Virus record (IMG/VR): IMGVR_UViG_3300035228_001167
Location: 1-34,698 of that record
From: a virus
Direction: 5' to 3' (one strand)
DNA: 34,698 bases
This document shows positions 7,305-18,068 of this stretch, piece after piece (the first letter of the stretch is position 1; every line of letters begins with the position of its first letter). Below the pieces are notes generated by a model. It was not told the origin of the DNA, did not search any database, and saw nothing but the letters and a program-made list of their open reading frames with translations. Position numbers and translations under genes: made by a program.

Positions 7305-10300
7305 ATGACCAAACAGGTACAACTTAGAAGGGGTACAGAAGCCGAACACGCTGTCTTTACAGGTGCGGTTGGAGAATTAACAATTGATACAACTAATGAT
7401 ATAGCGGTTGTACATGACGGTGTAACTCAAGGAGGTATCCCTCTAGTTGGAACTTTAGCCCAACAAAAGATATTAAACAAAACTGCAATTGGTATCGGAA
7501 CCACATCTTTAGATGAGGGTCTTTATGTAGACGGTAAGACCATTATTCGTGGAGATATCATCGCGGTTCCAGATGAAACTCTAATTTATTCTGGTGTAAC
7601 TTCTTACTTCCCTTCACAAAATATTATTACCGGCATTTCCACATCAGGACTTGAAGTAGGTAATAGGGTATCACTTTATGATGTGATTCATGTTGGTACA
7701 GGAGTAACCGTAGGCGCAGGTGGAACTGATAGTACAGTTGCATCAATCGGCACAGCTTCTATTACTTTATCCGAAACTATAGATACTGGATTCACCACAA
7801 CCTCATCAGGCCAATTTGACGGATATGATAATGGAGTAGATGTAGGAACTCAATCAATTGTCGCTATTAACACTACAGGTATCTCCGTATCCCAAAGAAT
7901 AACTGGTGATGGAATAGCTGATAATAGCCGAGTATTTTCAGTGGGCGTCAATGAAATTGGAATTGACAACCCAGCTCTTAATACTACCATTGGTGTTAGT
8001 GTTCAAAGTGGCAGTTCGACTGCAGGAAGTAATGTTTTAACAGTTGATGACACAAGTGAAGGTATTTCAACAGGAATGGTCGTCACTGACGATACTAATG
8101 GAACTGGTAATATTCCTGCAAATACAACTATTATCCAAGTTATTAATGGAAGTCAGATAAGAATTAGTAATAATGCTATTCTTTCTGCTACTACTGATTT
8201 TAGATTAACAAATACTACTACGTTTACTTTTGGTGAATATTCACCAATTACTTTTGGAGTATATGTTGATAGTGTAGGTATAGGTAGTATCAGATCTGGT
8301 CAATTACGTCTCCTTAAAGACGCAAACATAGATAGAAACCTTGAAGTTACTGGTGTTACTACTATTGGAGCTGGACTTTCTGTTTTAGCTGGAAGAATAT
8401 TCAGCCAAGGACAAATTTTTGGAGCAGCTGACGGTGTAATTTCTGGAGAATTTAGCGCAAATAGAATTATTTCGTTGAACGACGTAGTTGGTGTTGGTCT
8501 CACCATGCAGAACTATGTTGTTTCTGATAGATGTTACTTTAACGTCAGTGACAACGGTGTTGTTCGCATGAACTCGGGTATTGCGACTTCTTTCAATGCT
8601 GAGAGTCTCACGGTAACCACTGGTATTGTAACATCACTAACTGCTGTTAACTTAGCAGTTGAACAGACAGGTACATTTGGTGACAACGTTATCCTTAATA
8701 ATGGTAACTTAAATGTCAATAGTGGATTTATATTTGGTGCTGGAGATCTTGATATTGGTGGACAAACAGAATTAAGTGGCGATCTTAACGTAACTGGATT
8801 CTCTACAGTTAGTGGTGGTGCAACATTCGCTCAAGGCATTTGGGTATCTGCAGCTGCCACTGTTATTGATAACGTAGAAATCCGAGATGGAAATCTGACA
8901 GTATCTCATATTGCGTTTGGAACTGCAACTTCTTATAAAGGTCATGGATTATCAATTGAACCAAATGTTAATATTGGTGGAGAAGTAGGACCTGGTATTT
9001 TAACGGCAAAGTATATTGTAGCAAACAATACTGGAGATATTGCAAAATCTGGTAATACAATTGATTATCTACCATTCCAGATCAGTGGAATTGATACTTC
9101 TAGAATTTTCCGTGGAGATAGAGTATCTGTAGCGGGTACGGTATCACTTTATACCATCAAAACCCCATCAATAGTTTCAGATATTGGTTCTAGTACGGTA
9201 TTCTTAACTCAACCAATAGAAAGAACTGGATCCATTACTACTAGTTTTGGTTATTTGGATGGAGGTGCAGGTATCTCTACCATTACTGGTATTAATACCA
9301 CAGGTGCTGTCGTAGGTTACGGTATCACTTTCGGTGCAACATCGGAAGGAACTACTATTGCTGCTATTGGTGTTAGTGCTATTACTTTATCTGCACCAGC
9401 AACAAATACTAGAGATGAATTATTTACACTCACTGGGGGATCCATTGGTATTGGTCTCACCATAATCAGTGGTGTTAATACAACTGGTGTTGAAATTGGT
9501 GATACAGTTGAAAACCCAACTGCATTTACAGGAACTCCGCCAATTGTAGGTTCTATTGGAATCGGCAGTATTACAGTTTCATATGGTGCTGATGCTGCGG
9601 TATCCGGTGGAAGTTTCCAGATCTCATTTAAGAGAGACGTTTATTGGGGACCCACCACTGGCATTTCCTCATCCTTCTTGATAACAAATCCAAAATATGG
9701 AAGATTTGAAGGTAGTCACTTAGAAGTTGAAAGAGTAGGAACCATCAATGTAACTGCAGGTGATATTACTGCAGGAACTGGTGTAATTACTTCTTTAGTA
9801 TCCACAAATCTAAATTACGACGTTTCTTATGGTGGTACTGCGTATATTAATAGTGGTATTATAACAGACCTGAATATCACCAACTCTGTTATTGGTGAAG
9901 TTGGTATCACAACTTCCTTTGTCGATCTTTCAAATTTTGACGTTGGTATCGGTACTATACTTCATGTAACCGACATATATGCAACCAATGTTTATGCAAA
10001 CGTTGGTGTTGCAACGGCTCTCGATACCCCACTACTGCAAGTAGGAACTGCAAATATTGCTGCTGGTATTATTACTGCTGCAGGAATTGCTAGTGCCTAT
10101 ATCAATACAGCAGAAATTAATACTGGTATTATTACTGCTGCAGCTATAGGAGAGGTTACAACTCCCCTCGCATATATCAATTCTGGTATCTTTACTGATG
10201 TCAATGTAACTACTCAGAATACTAACGAACTCAGATTTAATACTGGTTTTGCTACTAACTTCACGGTTAGTGAAAATATAAATGCATCGAGAATTACTGC

Positions 10301-13300
10301 AACTGATGTTGTTTCACTTGGATCTTCGGTTGGTATTGGTAGTGTAGTTATCGATAATGCTTTCGTAAATACTGGTATCTTTACTGATATTGGAGTAAGC
10401 ACTGCTAGATTTGATAATCTATACTTCAATAACGGTATTGGTACATATATCGGAGTTACTACTGGATTCGCAGCTGCTTTGGGTATTCATAGTGTCTACG
10501 CAAACACTGGTATCTTTACCGCAATTCAAGTTCAAGGAAGTAGCATTGCAAATTCTGCAAACTTTGACCGTGCAGTTATCGGTATTCTAACGGTAACTAG
10601 TGATCTCTTTGGTGTTGATCAAACTAATACTGGGGTTTCTACCTTCGGATCTGCAACTATCAACGGTGTAGGTCAGACCGATTTCCACATGACTGGAGAT
10701 ATGAGAGTCAGTGGAGAAGTTAAGATTGGTATTGGGACCACCGGTATTACTATTGATGGAGATTCTGGAGACATTGTTGGTGTCAGTACCTTCGTAGCAA
10801 ATGCTGGTATCATGTCAGCAGTAACAATATCTGGTATTAACACAACAACAGGATTATCGAGAAATGTAACCTTAAAAACATCCAATTCTGGTGTTTCTAC
10901 TGATTATACTTTGGTTCTTCCTGCAAGACTTGGTAAGGTCGGTCAGGTCCTTTCTTTACAAGAAGATGCTACCATTGGATTCAATACGGGTGGTCAAGGT
11001 CTGTATGAGAACAGATACTATGTGTCTGCAGTTAACGGTGATGACACCAACGATGGTAAGACTCTACCAACTAAGTCAATTAAGAGAGCTACACAGTTAG
11101 CATCCTTCGATTCATTTGTAATTCCAGGTCAGAGATATCTAGATGCTGGTGACTTGATGGAGAACAACAAAAACTTCATTGTTGATGAAGTCGTTGGTAG
11201 TGTTGAGTTTAACTATGAAAATATTGGTATCGCAACAATCTTCCCAGATTATGATCAGGCTATTTGGAAGACTTATGTTGGTGATACATTAGATGATCTA
11301 ATCTATAACATCAGATTTGGTGGAAATAATCAGGTCAGAGCACGTGCAGTAGGTTTTGGTACTACCGCATTCTCAACTACAACAGAACCTGCACTTTATG
11401 CGTTTGAATATCTCAGATATTTGACTCAGTATGTTGTCAATAATCAAACTCCACCAACATATTATACCGATCCTTCTGTAAATACACAGAGTTTTGACTT
11501 TACGATCAGTCAAGATCCAGAAAATAATAATGCAAACTACTTCAATAGAAATAAGAGTGCAAGACTTCTCCTAACTGGTAATAGACAAGAAATAATTGAT
11601 AAGTCTCTTGCTTCTGTTGCAATTGGCGTTACCGATGTACCTTCATTCTACTTCCCTGGTGATGATGGTCCTATAACTGATAGATCTAGATTCTATACTG
11701 CATATCGTCTGATTCAAAAGAATAGAGCTGAGATTGTAAATTATGCATGGGCGGCTACTGTTGCAACATATCCAGGTATTTCTTCTACGGAAACTAAGTG
11801 TAAGAGAGATTTAGGATACTTTGTTGATGCAATCTCCACCGACATCTTCTGCGGCAGTAATGAATACGCAAGAAGATTCATGGGATTCTACTTCGATGCG
11901 AATGGAAACCCAACAGGAAATGGTTTACTCGGTGAAGAAACAGAATCTGCATATGCATTTACAGAAGCTGCAGTTGGTATGTCCTCTGCAGTTTGTAACC
12001 TCCTCGGAGTAACTGATCTAACCGCACCAGCTGATCCTCTTACAGGAAATAACAATAGTGCAAGTAACTGTGCTAATGTAAGATCCACAATCACCACACT
12101 GACTGGTATTGTTACTACAACCGTTGCAGCAGGTTCTACTTCTGGAATCTCCACTACACCAAACTACGGTTACTTTGTTGTTGATTATGAAAACAATGTT
12201 CGTGCAAACGTAGGTATTGCAACCACCATGGTCACAGGTGGTAGAAAGTGTGCGAGAGACTTGGGTTATATCATCGATGCAGTCACGATGGACGTATCGC
12301 TTGGTAGTAACCAACATATTCAACGTGCAACTAAATTCTACTTCGATGGCGCAGGTAATCCTAAAACAGATGGATTGGTTGCAGAAGAATCAATTTCTGG
12401 ATACGCATTTACAAGTCTTGCTTACTACGCTAAGAAGGCAATCACCAATCAGTTAAATTTCCAAGATTTCACCAGACCATTTGATACTGGTATTGGAACT
12501 AACAAGGGTGATCTAGTTTGTGCAAATACTCAGGCATCCATCGATAGTTTGGTTGGTATTCTTACAACTGCAGTTCTTAGTGGATCACTTGCAGGTATTC
12601 CAACTTCAATCAACTTTGGTATTGCGGATTGTGCTGATGTAAGACAATCCCTTTACAACTATGTTGGTATTGTTACTACTGCAGTTAGTGGAATTGGTTC
12701 CATCCCAGCACTTGATAATCCACAAACACAGTCACAACCTGTTTGTATCTTCGTTGAGGCTGGTAACTACGTAGAAGATAACCCAATCATTCTTTATGAT
12801 GATATCGCAGTTGTTGGTGATAACTTAAGAAATACTATCATCAGACCTCTGAACCAAGGTAAGGACCTCTTCAAGGTAAGAAATGGTATATACTTGACTG
12901 GTTTCGCAATGAAGGATGCGATTGATGTTGCAGGTATTCCACAGTCCACTTGGAGATTTGCAGTTGCATTTGACGATCCTTCTGAAACTTCAACTAGTAG
13001 AATTGGATATGCAACTAAACTGGATAAACCGATCATCAGTAGATCTCCATACATCCAGAACTGTTCAATTCTATCCTTCTTGGGTGCTAGTGGTATTCTG
13101 GTTGACGGTGCTAAAGTTCAGTCACCAAACACTCCAATTATCAAAGAAGAGGTAGAGACTAACGCAGACTCCGTACAACCTGAACAGGGTAAATCCATGG
13201 TTGCTGCGGCATTTACCATGGTTTCCTTCGGTGGTATTGGTTGGCGTGTTATTAACGATGGTTATTCCCAGGTTGTTTCGTGTTTCCAAATCTTCTGTAG

Positions 13301-16300
13301 ATATGGTTCACTTGCACAGTCGGGTGGTTATCTATCCATCACCAACTCTGCAACTAACTTTGGTTTCTATTCTCTAAGGGCGACAGGATTCTCTAGAAAC
13401 TCTTTCATCTTTGATAGAGGTAGAATCGCTGCAACTGGTACTTCAGGTGGTCTACAGACCCTTAAGGCGGTTGGTTATGGACGTTCTGATATCGATAACT
13501 ATGTCCTGAAGTTCTTCAATGATAGTTTAGAAGATAAAACCAATCTTTTCAAACCAACCACAACTCAGAAAAACTTCGACGCTGCAGCTGCAGTTAATTT
13601 AGTTGCTGAAACTCTTACAATCACTAATCACACTTTTGTCAATGGAGATGCTGTTGTTTATAACGGTGATGAGCAAGATATTCCAGAAAGAATTATTGGT
13701 GGTCTTGTTAATGATAACCAGTACTACGTTGGTTACATTGATGCAAATACTATCCAACTTTACGAAGACGATTCACTTTCACTTCTAGTTGATCTAACCG
13801 ACACTGGTAATGGTGGTATTCATACCCTGACGAAGGCTTCTCAAGACTTCTTCGCAACTCAGATTACAGAAGCACACAACTCTTATCAGTTGTTGACCCT
13901 AGCGGGTGCTGGTTCTACTGCAAACTTCCAGTCAGGTAGACTCATTCAACAGACTGTCGCTAGTGGTACTGCAATTGGTTACGCTGTAACTTACTACGAT
14001 TCTAGTAGAGAACTTCTAGTTGGTCTAGAACTATCTGGTGGTATTAGAAGACCATTCACAGTTTCCGATGGTGGTAGTAATTTAACAGTTACCGATCACA
14101 CCTCACCAAACCCAATTGCAATTGGTATTACTGTTGTTGCAGGACTATCTACTTATTGGACTGTGGAGTTCAAGGTGGATTCTACTACCCCTGGTAACCA
14201 GATTCTAAACCTTGCAGATCTACCAGAAGATTATAGACTACACTTCCATAGACCATCTATTGTTAACTCTTCTTCTCATACATGGGAATATTCTGGTTCT
14301 GGTATTGACTATAATGCTCTACCAGAAAATGGAGGAAAATCCGATCCAGATACTGAACAGGTTTCCGAACTTGGTGGACGAGTATACTCCTCAGGTACAA
14401 ACGAACTGGGCGACTTTAAGGTTGGTGATGCAATTACCGCATTCAACAGAACTGGTAATATCATCTTTAACAATACTGTTACTATTGGTACATTGGATTC
14501 TATCCGATTGTCTCTATCTGGTGGTGCAGTCATTGAAGAATTCTCTGTTGATGTTGGTCTTGGAGATAATGAAACTGGTGGCGCTAAGAATACCAGAATT
14601 GCAACTCAGTTAGCAATTAGATCTTTCCTCAATAATAGACTTGGTAGTGTTCTTGACAAAACGGTTTCAACTAACGCTATTCCAAACGCGATTGTTCAGT
14701 TGAACGCAATCGGTCAGATTAACGCTGATCTCGTTCCACCGAGATCTGTAAACTACTTCAGAGCTGATAGAGATGGTGGTAGAATTCAACTAGTTAACTT
14801 GATTCCTGCAACTAACCTTAATCAAGGTGACACGGTTGTTGAACCAACCGACTCCTTCGTCCTAATCTCTGACTTGATTGGACAATATCTAATTCTCGAC
14901 TCCAGTAATGATGCTAGCGATGCACTTTCCGACTTTAACTTTACTAACGGATTTGAAGTTGTGTCTGCAGTTACTGGCGGCGGTGCAATCGGTCTTGTTA
15001 CTGGACCTCCAGGAGTTGGTGTTAACACGACTGTTGTGGACCCCGCTATTGGTTATGGTACAACTGGTTTAGTTAAGGGTGTACCTATTGCGGTTACTAA
15101 CCTTGTAGGCGGTTCTGGATACTCTAACCCAGGCATTTACACTGGTGTGAGACTTGACCAATCCTCCGGTATTGGTACTGGAACAAGTGCTAAGATTACT
15201 ATTGGACCTTCTGGTAACGTAACAAACGTTGCTATCCAAACTGGTGGATTTAAATATGCAGTTGGTAATACTTTAACTCTTAACGATCCAAGTGTAATTG
15301 GTGGTAGAGTTGGTGGATCCAACTTCACGATTGATGTTGCCGAAGTTGAGACAAGACTATATCTTGCACTGCAAGAAAGTACCGCAGGTACTCAGAAGTT
15401 CCCCGGTAGTACTGTTCTTCCTGATTACATCGCAGATCAAAGTGCAGTTGGATACTCTACGAACATTGGCATTGCGTTAACTGAAACATTCACTCCATCC
15501 GATTATCTCGTTTCTGGTAATGTTGACTTTGCCAATGATCGTATCGTTCTTGGTTCTGGTCACCCATTTGTTGATGGAGATCCAGTTCGATACAGCACCA
15601 ACGGTGGTGTTGTAATTAATGATTTACTTGATGGTGAAATCTATTATGCTAAGACTGTCGGTGTCACATCTGTTCAGTTATACACCACTTATTCGCTTAC
15701 AACTATCAAATCATTACTAAGTTCTGGTACTGGTACACATTCTCTTACTAGAGCTGGTATTGTAACCGATACAAATCAGATTGTATTTAAGAATCACCCA
15801 TTCACTCAAGGTGATGCAATTAGAATTGCGCCTGGTGGTCCTGCACCAATTGGTGTTACAACTGGAAACTTCTACTACATCGGTTCTAAGACAACCAACT
15901 CTTTCACATTACACACTACAAGAAATCAATCAATTGGTTCCGTTAACGGTCTACTCCTTAACACGATTGATTTGACTGCTGCATATGGAGAAAATGTTGG
16001 TCTTGTAACCTTCCAACAACAAAATGTTGTTTATGAACGTTCAGTAAATACATCTTCTTCAGATGTTTCTAACTTCTCTCTACTTTCTTCCAGTTCACTT
16101 GACGCTCAGAATATTATTTCGGGCACATTTGATCCTGCAAGACTTGGTTCTGGAACTGCAAACGCAGACGTTGTTCTTTACGGTGATTCTTCCTTCAAGA
16201 AGGTTATTAAGTCTGTTGGTATTGGAACAACTCAGCCAATTGGCGTAACTTACACATCTGCAGATCTAGCACCTAATGGTGTAGGAGTCAACACCTACTT

Positions 16301-18044
16301 TGGTGATATTCAAATGACTCTTAATAGAGTCTCTTCTACACCAGATGACTATTCAACACTTGGTATTTCTCAGTTTAAGTTAAGTACGTTTGGAATTGGG
16401 TCTGATGGTGAAATCACTATTAAGTCTTCTACTGGTGGTGGTGACGTTGACTCCGCAACCCTAGGTGGTCAGAACGGTGCATATTACTTAGACATTAACA
16501 ACAGTACTGGACAACTTTCTATCGCAAGAGGTGGTACGGGCCTAGGCGCGTTACCTGGTAACGGTAGTATGTTGATTGGTAATGGTTCTACTTACACATT
16601 GACAGGAAATCCAACACTTTCTGGAACCATGTCCGCAGGATTCACAGTCCTCGGTGGTAAGGATATTACCTTTACTAACTCAAGTTCTTTCACTGGCGAT
16701 TCATCCGGTAGAATTCAACTTTATAATAACTCACTTTATCTTCAGTATAATACTTCAATTATCTTCAGAGAGTCTTCTGGTAGTACTGATGTTGCTAACA
16801 TTAATAGTAGTGGAGATTTCACCTCTACTGGTGATATGCAGTTCCGCAGAGGAACCTTCACACAGGCGACTGGAACTGCACCATTCAGTGTTTCTTCAAC
16901 CACATTAGTTAATAATCTGAACGCTGATTTACTTGATGGTATCAGTAGTGCCTCATTCGTAAGAGCTGATGCAAATGATACGGTTGCAAACAACTTGAGT
17001 TTCACCTCAGTTACTACTCCAATCACAACGAACTCCATCAAGTTTAATAACTCTGAAATGACTTCTGCGTACTACACGGAATCAGTTGGAGTACTTGCGT
17101 TTGATGAAAATTTCCATGATGATACTGAGTATGGTACAGAGGCAACCGCGCCCGCGGCAACCTTCACTACGAATGGTGGCGGTCTTGTAATCAAGAACGA
17201 AGATGGATGGGGTGCAGTTCTTTCCTCACAAAACATCCGTTGGTGCGAAGGTAACTTTGCTAACCTAGAGATCGGTGGTAACCAGGTATTCCACGCTGGA
17301 AACGATGGTCCTTCATCTAGTCTTGACGCGGACACGGTTGATGGAATCGAAGGGGCATCATTCCTCAGATCTGATGTTGCAGATACTCTGGACGCAGTTG
17401 TAACCGTTGGTCAAAACGGAAGAATTGACTTCTCAGATATCTCTACCATACCCGATACTCCCACAAACGAACAGGCAGATTACATCAGATTCGGACAGAA
17501 CGGATCTATCTCGCAGGTTTCTGGTCGTGGTGGTCTAATGATCGCGTCATCTGACGACGGTATGGTTCTTGCTAACGGTGATGTTGGTAGAGGTTTCACT
17601 AGTTCCGAGTTCGCTATCGGTACAGAAGATACTTTCATTCTTTCGGACTCTAAAGTTGAGGTTTGGACGAATCTTCAAAATGGATTTGGAAGTAAACAAG
17701 CGTTTGTCTTTAGAACAGACGGTGAATTTAGAGCTCCTGTAACAGTTCAGGCAAACTCCGATATCAAACTGAAGACCAACCTCAGACCTCTTGAAAATTG
17801 CGTAGATAGCATCTCACGCATTATTGGATATCGTTACGAACGTATCGATCTTAACAACAGAGAGCAAGTCGGTGTTGTCGCGCAGGAAGTTGAGAAAGAG
17901 TTCCCAGAACTCGTAAGTGAGGAGAACGGAATCAAGGCAGTATCCTACGGAAACCTCGTTGCCGTCGCGTTCCAGGCGATCACAGAACTTAAGGGAGAGA
18001 TTGATACCCTCCGCGAAGAGATCCGCGAACTGAAGGGAGAGTAA
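7305..18044 (+). CDS. Giant modular tail fibre with C-terminal S74 chaperone (3579 aa)
   Basis: One uninterrupted 10.7-kb frame from ATG 7305. Residues 1-50 (QLRRGTEAEHAVF...GELTIDTTNDIAVVHDG) resemble the N-terminal domain of major tropism determinant-type fibres. Residues about 846-1086 are beta-repeats with (Y/F)-x-N-(S/T)-GI-(I/F)-T. From residue 1239 (YYVSAVNGDDTNDGKT) a pectin-lyase-like beta-helix is likely, containing a 59-residue gapless duplication (1498-1556 and 1648-1706). NH-x-F-x-x-GD modules recur near residues 2106, 2745 and 2827, and a GSGYSNPG unit lies near 2602. Two DADTVDG-type fibre repeats (about 3205 and 3340) precede the C-terminal chaperone (residues 3485-3579; SDIKLKTN, VGVVAQEVEKEFP), which ends in a coiled coil. 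S74 domains assist fibre trimerisation and usually cleave themselves off before the Ser of the SD motif. Host attachment is the likely role. Confidence 0.9.
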   Translation: MTKQVQLRRGTEAEHAVFTGAVGELTIDTTNDIAVVHDGVTQGGIPLVGTLAQQKILNKTAIGIGTTSLDEGLYVDGKTIIRGDIIAVPDETLIYSGVTSYFPSQNIITGISTSGLEVGNRVSLYDVIHVGTGVTVGAGGTDSTVASIGTASITLSETIDTGFTTTSSGQFDGYDNGVDVGTQSIVAINTTGISVSQRITGDGIADNSRVFSVGVNEIGIDNPALNTTIGVSVQSGSSTAGSNVLTVDDTSEGISTGMVVTDDTNGTGNIPANTTIIQVINGSQIRISNNAILSATTDFRLTNTTTFTFGEYSPITFGVYVDSVGIGSIRSGQLRLLKDANIDRNLEVTGVTTIGAGLSVLAGRIFSQGQIFGAADGVISGEFSANRIISLNDVVGVGLTMQNYVVSDRCYFNVSDNGVVRMNSGIATSFNAESLTVTTGIVTSLTAVNLAVEQTGTFGDNVILNNGNLNVNSGFIFGAGDLDIGGQTELSGDLNVTGFSTVSGGATFAQGIWVSAAATVIDNVEIRDGNLTVSHIAFGTATSYKGHGLSIEPNVNIGGEVGPGILTAKYIVANNTGDIAKSGNTIDYLPFQISGIDTSRIFRGDRVSVAGTVSLYTIKTPSIVSDIGSSTVFLTQPIERTGSITTSFGYLDGGAGISTITGINTTGAVVGYGITFGATSEGTTIAAIGVSAITLSAPATNTRDELFTLTGGSIGIGLTIISGVNTTGVEIGDTVENPTAFTGTPPIVGSIGIGSITVSYGADAAVSGGSFQISFKRDVYWGPTTGISSSFLITNPKYGRFEGSHLEVERVGTINVTAGDITAGTGVITSLVSTNLNYDVSYGGTAYINSGIITDLNITNSVIGEVGITTSFVDLSNFDVGIGTILHVTDIYATNVYANVGVATALDTPLLQVGTANIAAGIITAAGIASAYINTAEINTGIITAAAIGEVTTPLAYINSGIFTDVNVTTQNTNELRFNTGFATNFTVSENINASRITATDVVSLGSSVGIGSVVIDNAFVNTGIFTDIGVSTARFDNLYFNNGIGTYIGVTTGFAAALGIHSVYANTGIFTAIQVQGSSIANSANFDRAVIGILTVTSDLFGVDQTNTGVSTFGSATINGVGQTDFHMTGDMRVSGEVKIGIGTTGITIDGDSGDIVGVSTFVANAGIMSAVTISGINTTTGLSRNVTLKTSNSGVSTDYTLVLPARLGKVGQVLSLQEDATIGFNTGGQGLYENRYYVSAVNGDDTNDGKTLPTKSIKRATQLASFDSFVIPGQRYLDAGDLMENNKNFIVDEVVGSVEFNYENIGIATIFPDYDQAIWKTYVGDTLDDLIYNIRFGGNNQVRARAVGFGTTAFSTTTEPALYAFEYLRYLTQYVVNNQTPPTYYTDPSVNTQSFDFTISQDPENNNANYFNRNKSARLLLTGNRQEIIDKSLASVAIGVTDVPSFYFPGDDGPITDRSRFYTAYRLIQKNRAEIVNYAWAATVATYPGISSTETKCKRDLGYFVDAISTDIFCGSNEYARRFMGFYFDANGNPTGNGLLGEETESAYAFTEAAVGMSSAVCNLLGVTDLTAPADPLTGNNNSASNCANVRSTITTLTGIVTTTVAAGSTSGISTTPNYGYFVVDYENNVRANVGIATTMVTGGRKCARDLGYIIDAVTMDVSLGSNQHIQRATKFYFDGAGNPKTDGLVAEESISGYAFTSLAYYAKKAITNQLNFQDFTRPFDTGIGTNKGDLVCANTQASIDSLVGILTTAVLSGSLAGIPTSINFGIADCADVRQSLYNYVGIVTTAVSGIGSIPALDNPQTQSQPVCIFVEAGNYVEDNPIILYDDIAVVGDNLRNTIIRPLNQGKDLFKVRNGIYLTGFAMKDAIDVAGIPQSTWRFAVAFDDPSETSTSRIGYATKLDKPIISRSPYIQNCSILSFLGASGILVDGAKVQSPNTPIIKEEVETNADSVQPEQGKSMVAAAFTMVSFGGIGWRVINDGYSQVVSCFQIFCRYGSLAQSGGYLSITNSATNFGFYSLRATGFSRNSFIFDRGRIAATGTSGGLQTLKAVGYGRSDIDNYVLKFFNDSLEDKTNLFKPTTTQKNFDAAAAVNLVAETLTITNHTFVNGDAVVYNGDEQDIPERIIGGLVNDNQYYVGYIDANTIQLYEDDSLSLLVDLTDTGNGGIHTLTKASQDFFATQITEAHNSYQLLTLAGAGSTANFQSGRLIQQTVASGTAIGYAVTYYDSSRELLVGLELSGGIRRPFTVSDGGSNLTVTDHTSPNPIAIGITVVAGLSTYWTVEFKVDSTTPGNQILNLADLPEDYRLHFHRPSIVNSSSHTWEYSGSGIDYNALPENGGKSDPDTEQVSELGGRVYSSGTNELGDFKVGDAITAFNRTGNIIFNNTVTIGTLDSIRLSLSGGAVIEEFSVDVGLGDNETGGAKNTRIATQLAIRSFLNNRLGSVLDKTVSTNAIPNAIVQLNAIGQINADLVPPRSVNYFRADRDGGRIQLVNLIPATNLNQGDTVVEPTDSFVLISDLIGQYLILDSSNDASDALSDFNFTNGFEVVSAVTGGGAIGLVTGPPGVGVNTTVVDPAIGYGTTGLVKGVPIAVTNLVGGSGYSNPGIYTGVRLDQSSGIGTGTSAKITIGPSGNVTNVAIQTGGFKYAVGNTLTLNDPSVIGGRVGGSNFTIDVAEVETRLYLALQESTAGTQKFPGSTVLPDYIADQSAVGYSTNIGIALTETFTPSDYLVSGNVDFANDRIVLGSGHPFVDGDPVRYSTNGGVVINDLLDGEIYYAKTVGVTSVQLYTTYSLTTIKSLLSSGTGTHSLTRAGIVTDTNQIVFKNHPFTQGDAIRIAPGGPAPIGVTTGNFYYIGSKTTNSFTLHTTRNQSIGSVNGLLLNTIDLTAAYGENVGLVTFQQQNVVYERSVNTSSSDVSNFSLLSSSSLDAQNIISGTFDPARLGSGTANADVVLYGDSSFKKVIKSVGIGTTQPIGVTYTSADLAPNGVGVNTYFGDIQMTLNRVSSTPDDYSTLGISQFKLSTFGIGSDGEITIKSSTGGGDVDSATLGGQNGAYYLDINNSTGQLSIARGGTGLGALPGNGSMLIGNGSTYTLTGNPTLSGTMSAGFTVLGGKDITFTNSSSFTGDSSGRIQLYNNSLYLQYNTSIIFRESSGSTDVANINSSGDFTSTGDMQFRRGTFTQATGTAPFSVSSTTLVNNLNADLLDGISSASFVRADANDTVANNLSFTSVTTPITTNSIKFNNSEMTSAYYTESVGVLAFDENFHDDTEYGTEATAPAATFTTNGGGLVIKNEDGWGAVLSSQNIRWCEGNFANLEIGGNQVFHAGNDGPSSSLDADTVDGIEGASFLRSDVADTLDAVVTVGQNGRIDFSDISTIPDTPTNEQADYIRFGQNGSISQVSGRGGLMIASSDDGMVLANGDVGRGFTSSEFAIGTEDTFILSDSKVEVWTNLQNGFGSKQAFVFRTDGEFRAPVTVQANSDIKLKTNLRPLENCVDSISRIIGYRYERIDLNNREQVGVVAQEVEKEFPELVSEENGIKAVSYGNLVAVAFQAITELKGEIDTLREEIRELKGE
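10063..10143 (+). repeat. Exact 21-nt repeat with 60-nt period in the fibre gene
   Basis: The 21-mer ending in ATTATTACTGCTGCAG occurs at 10063-10083 and again at 10123-10143, exactly 60 nt (20 codons) apart. It lies in a region of about 20-residue beta-repeats (NTGIITAA, INSGIFTD, NTGIFTAI). This suggests growth or contraction by tandem duplication, with one rung of a beta-structure per unit. Confidence 0.75.
11796..12422 (+). repeat. Gapless 59-residue internal duplication in the fibre
   Basis: Codons 11796-11972 and 12246-12422 align with no gap; by my count 31 of 59 residues are identical. Shared landmarks are KC-x-RDLGY, the GSN turn, FYFD, GNP, GL, EE and YAFT. The copies start exactly 450 nt (150 codons) apart. 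The divergence implies an old duplication kept under selection. Confidence 0.85.
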
Positions 18045-18060
18045 GAACTCTCTCGTCGTT

Positions 18061-18068
18061 TATAAATA
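18061..18068 (+). promoter_or_regulatory. T4-type late promoter TATAAATA before gp13
   Basis: A perfect late consensus 26 bp before the gp13 ATG. The expected start near 18074 gives a leader of about 21 nt that keeps the AGGGG at 18082-18086. The last three bases of the octamer belong to the 5' arm of the terminator hairpin. Confidence 0.85.

Noticed and set aside
7305-7460. Diversity-generating retroelement suggested by the tropism-determinant-like N-terminus
   Set aside because: No reverse transcriptase, template repeat or C-type-lectin variable region is present; only the N-terminal anchor-like domain is similar.
17146-17157. CCGCG/CGCGG inverted repeat in the fibre gene
   Set aside because: Only five pairs with a 2-nt loop, encoding an Ala/Pro stretch in the middle of a long gene; much weaker than the gp19 hairpin and with no positional logic.
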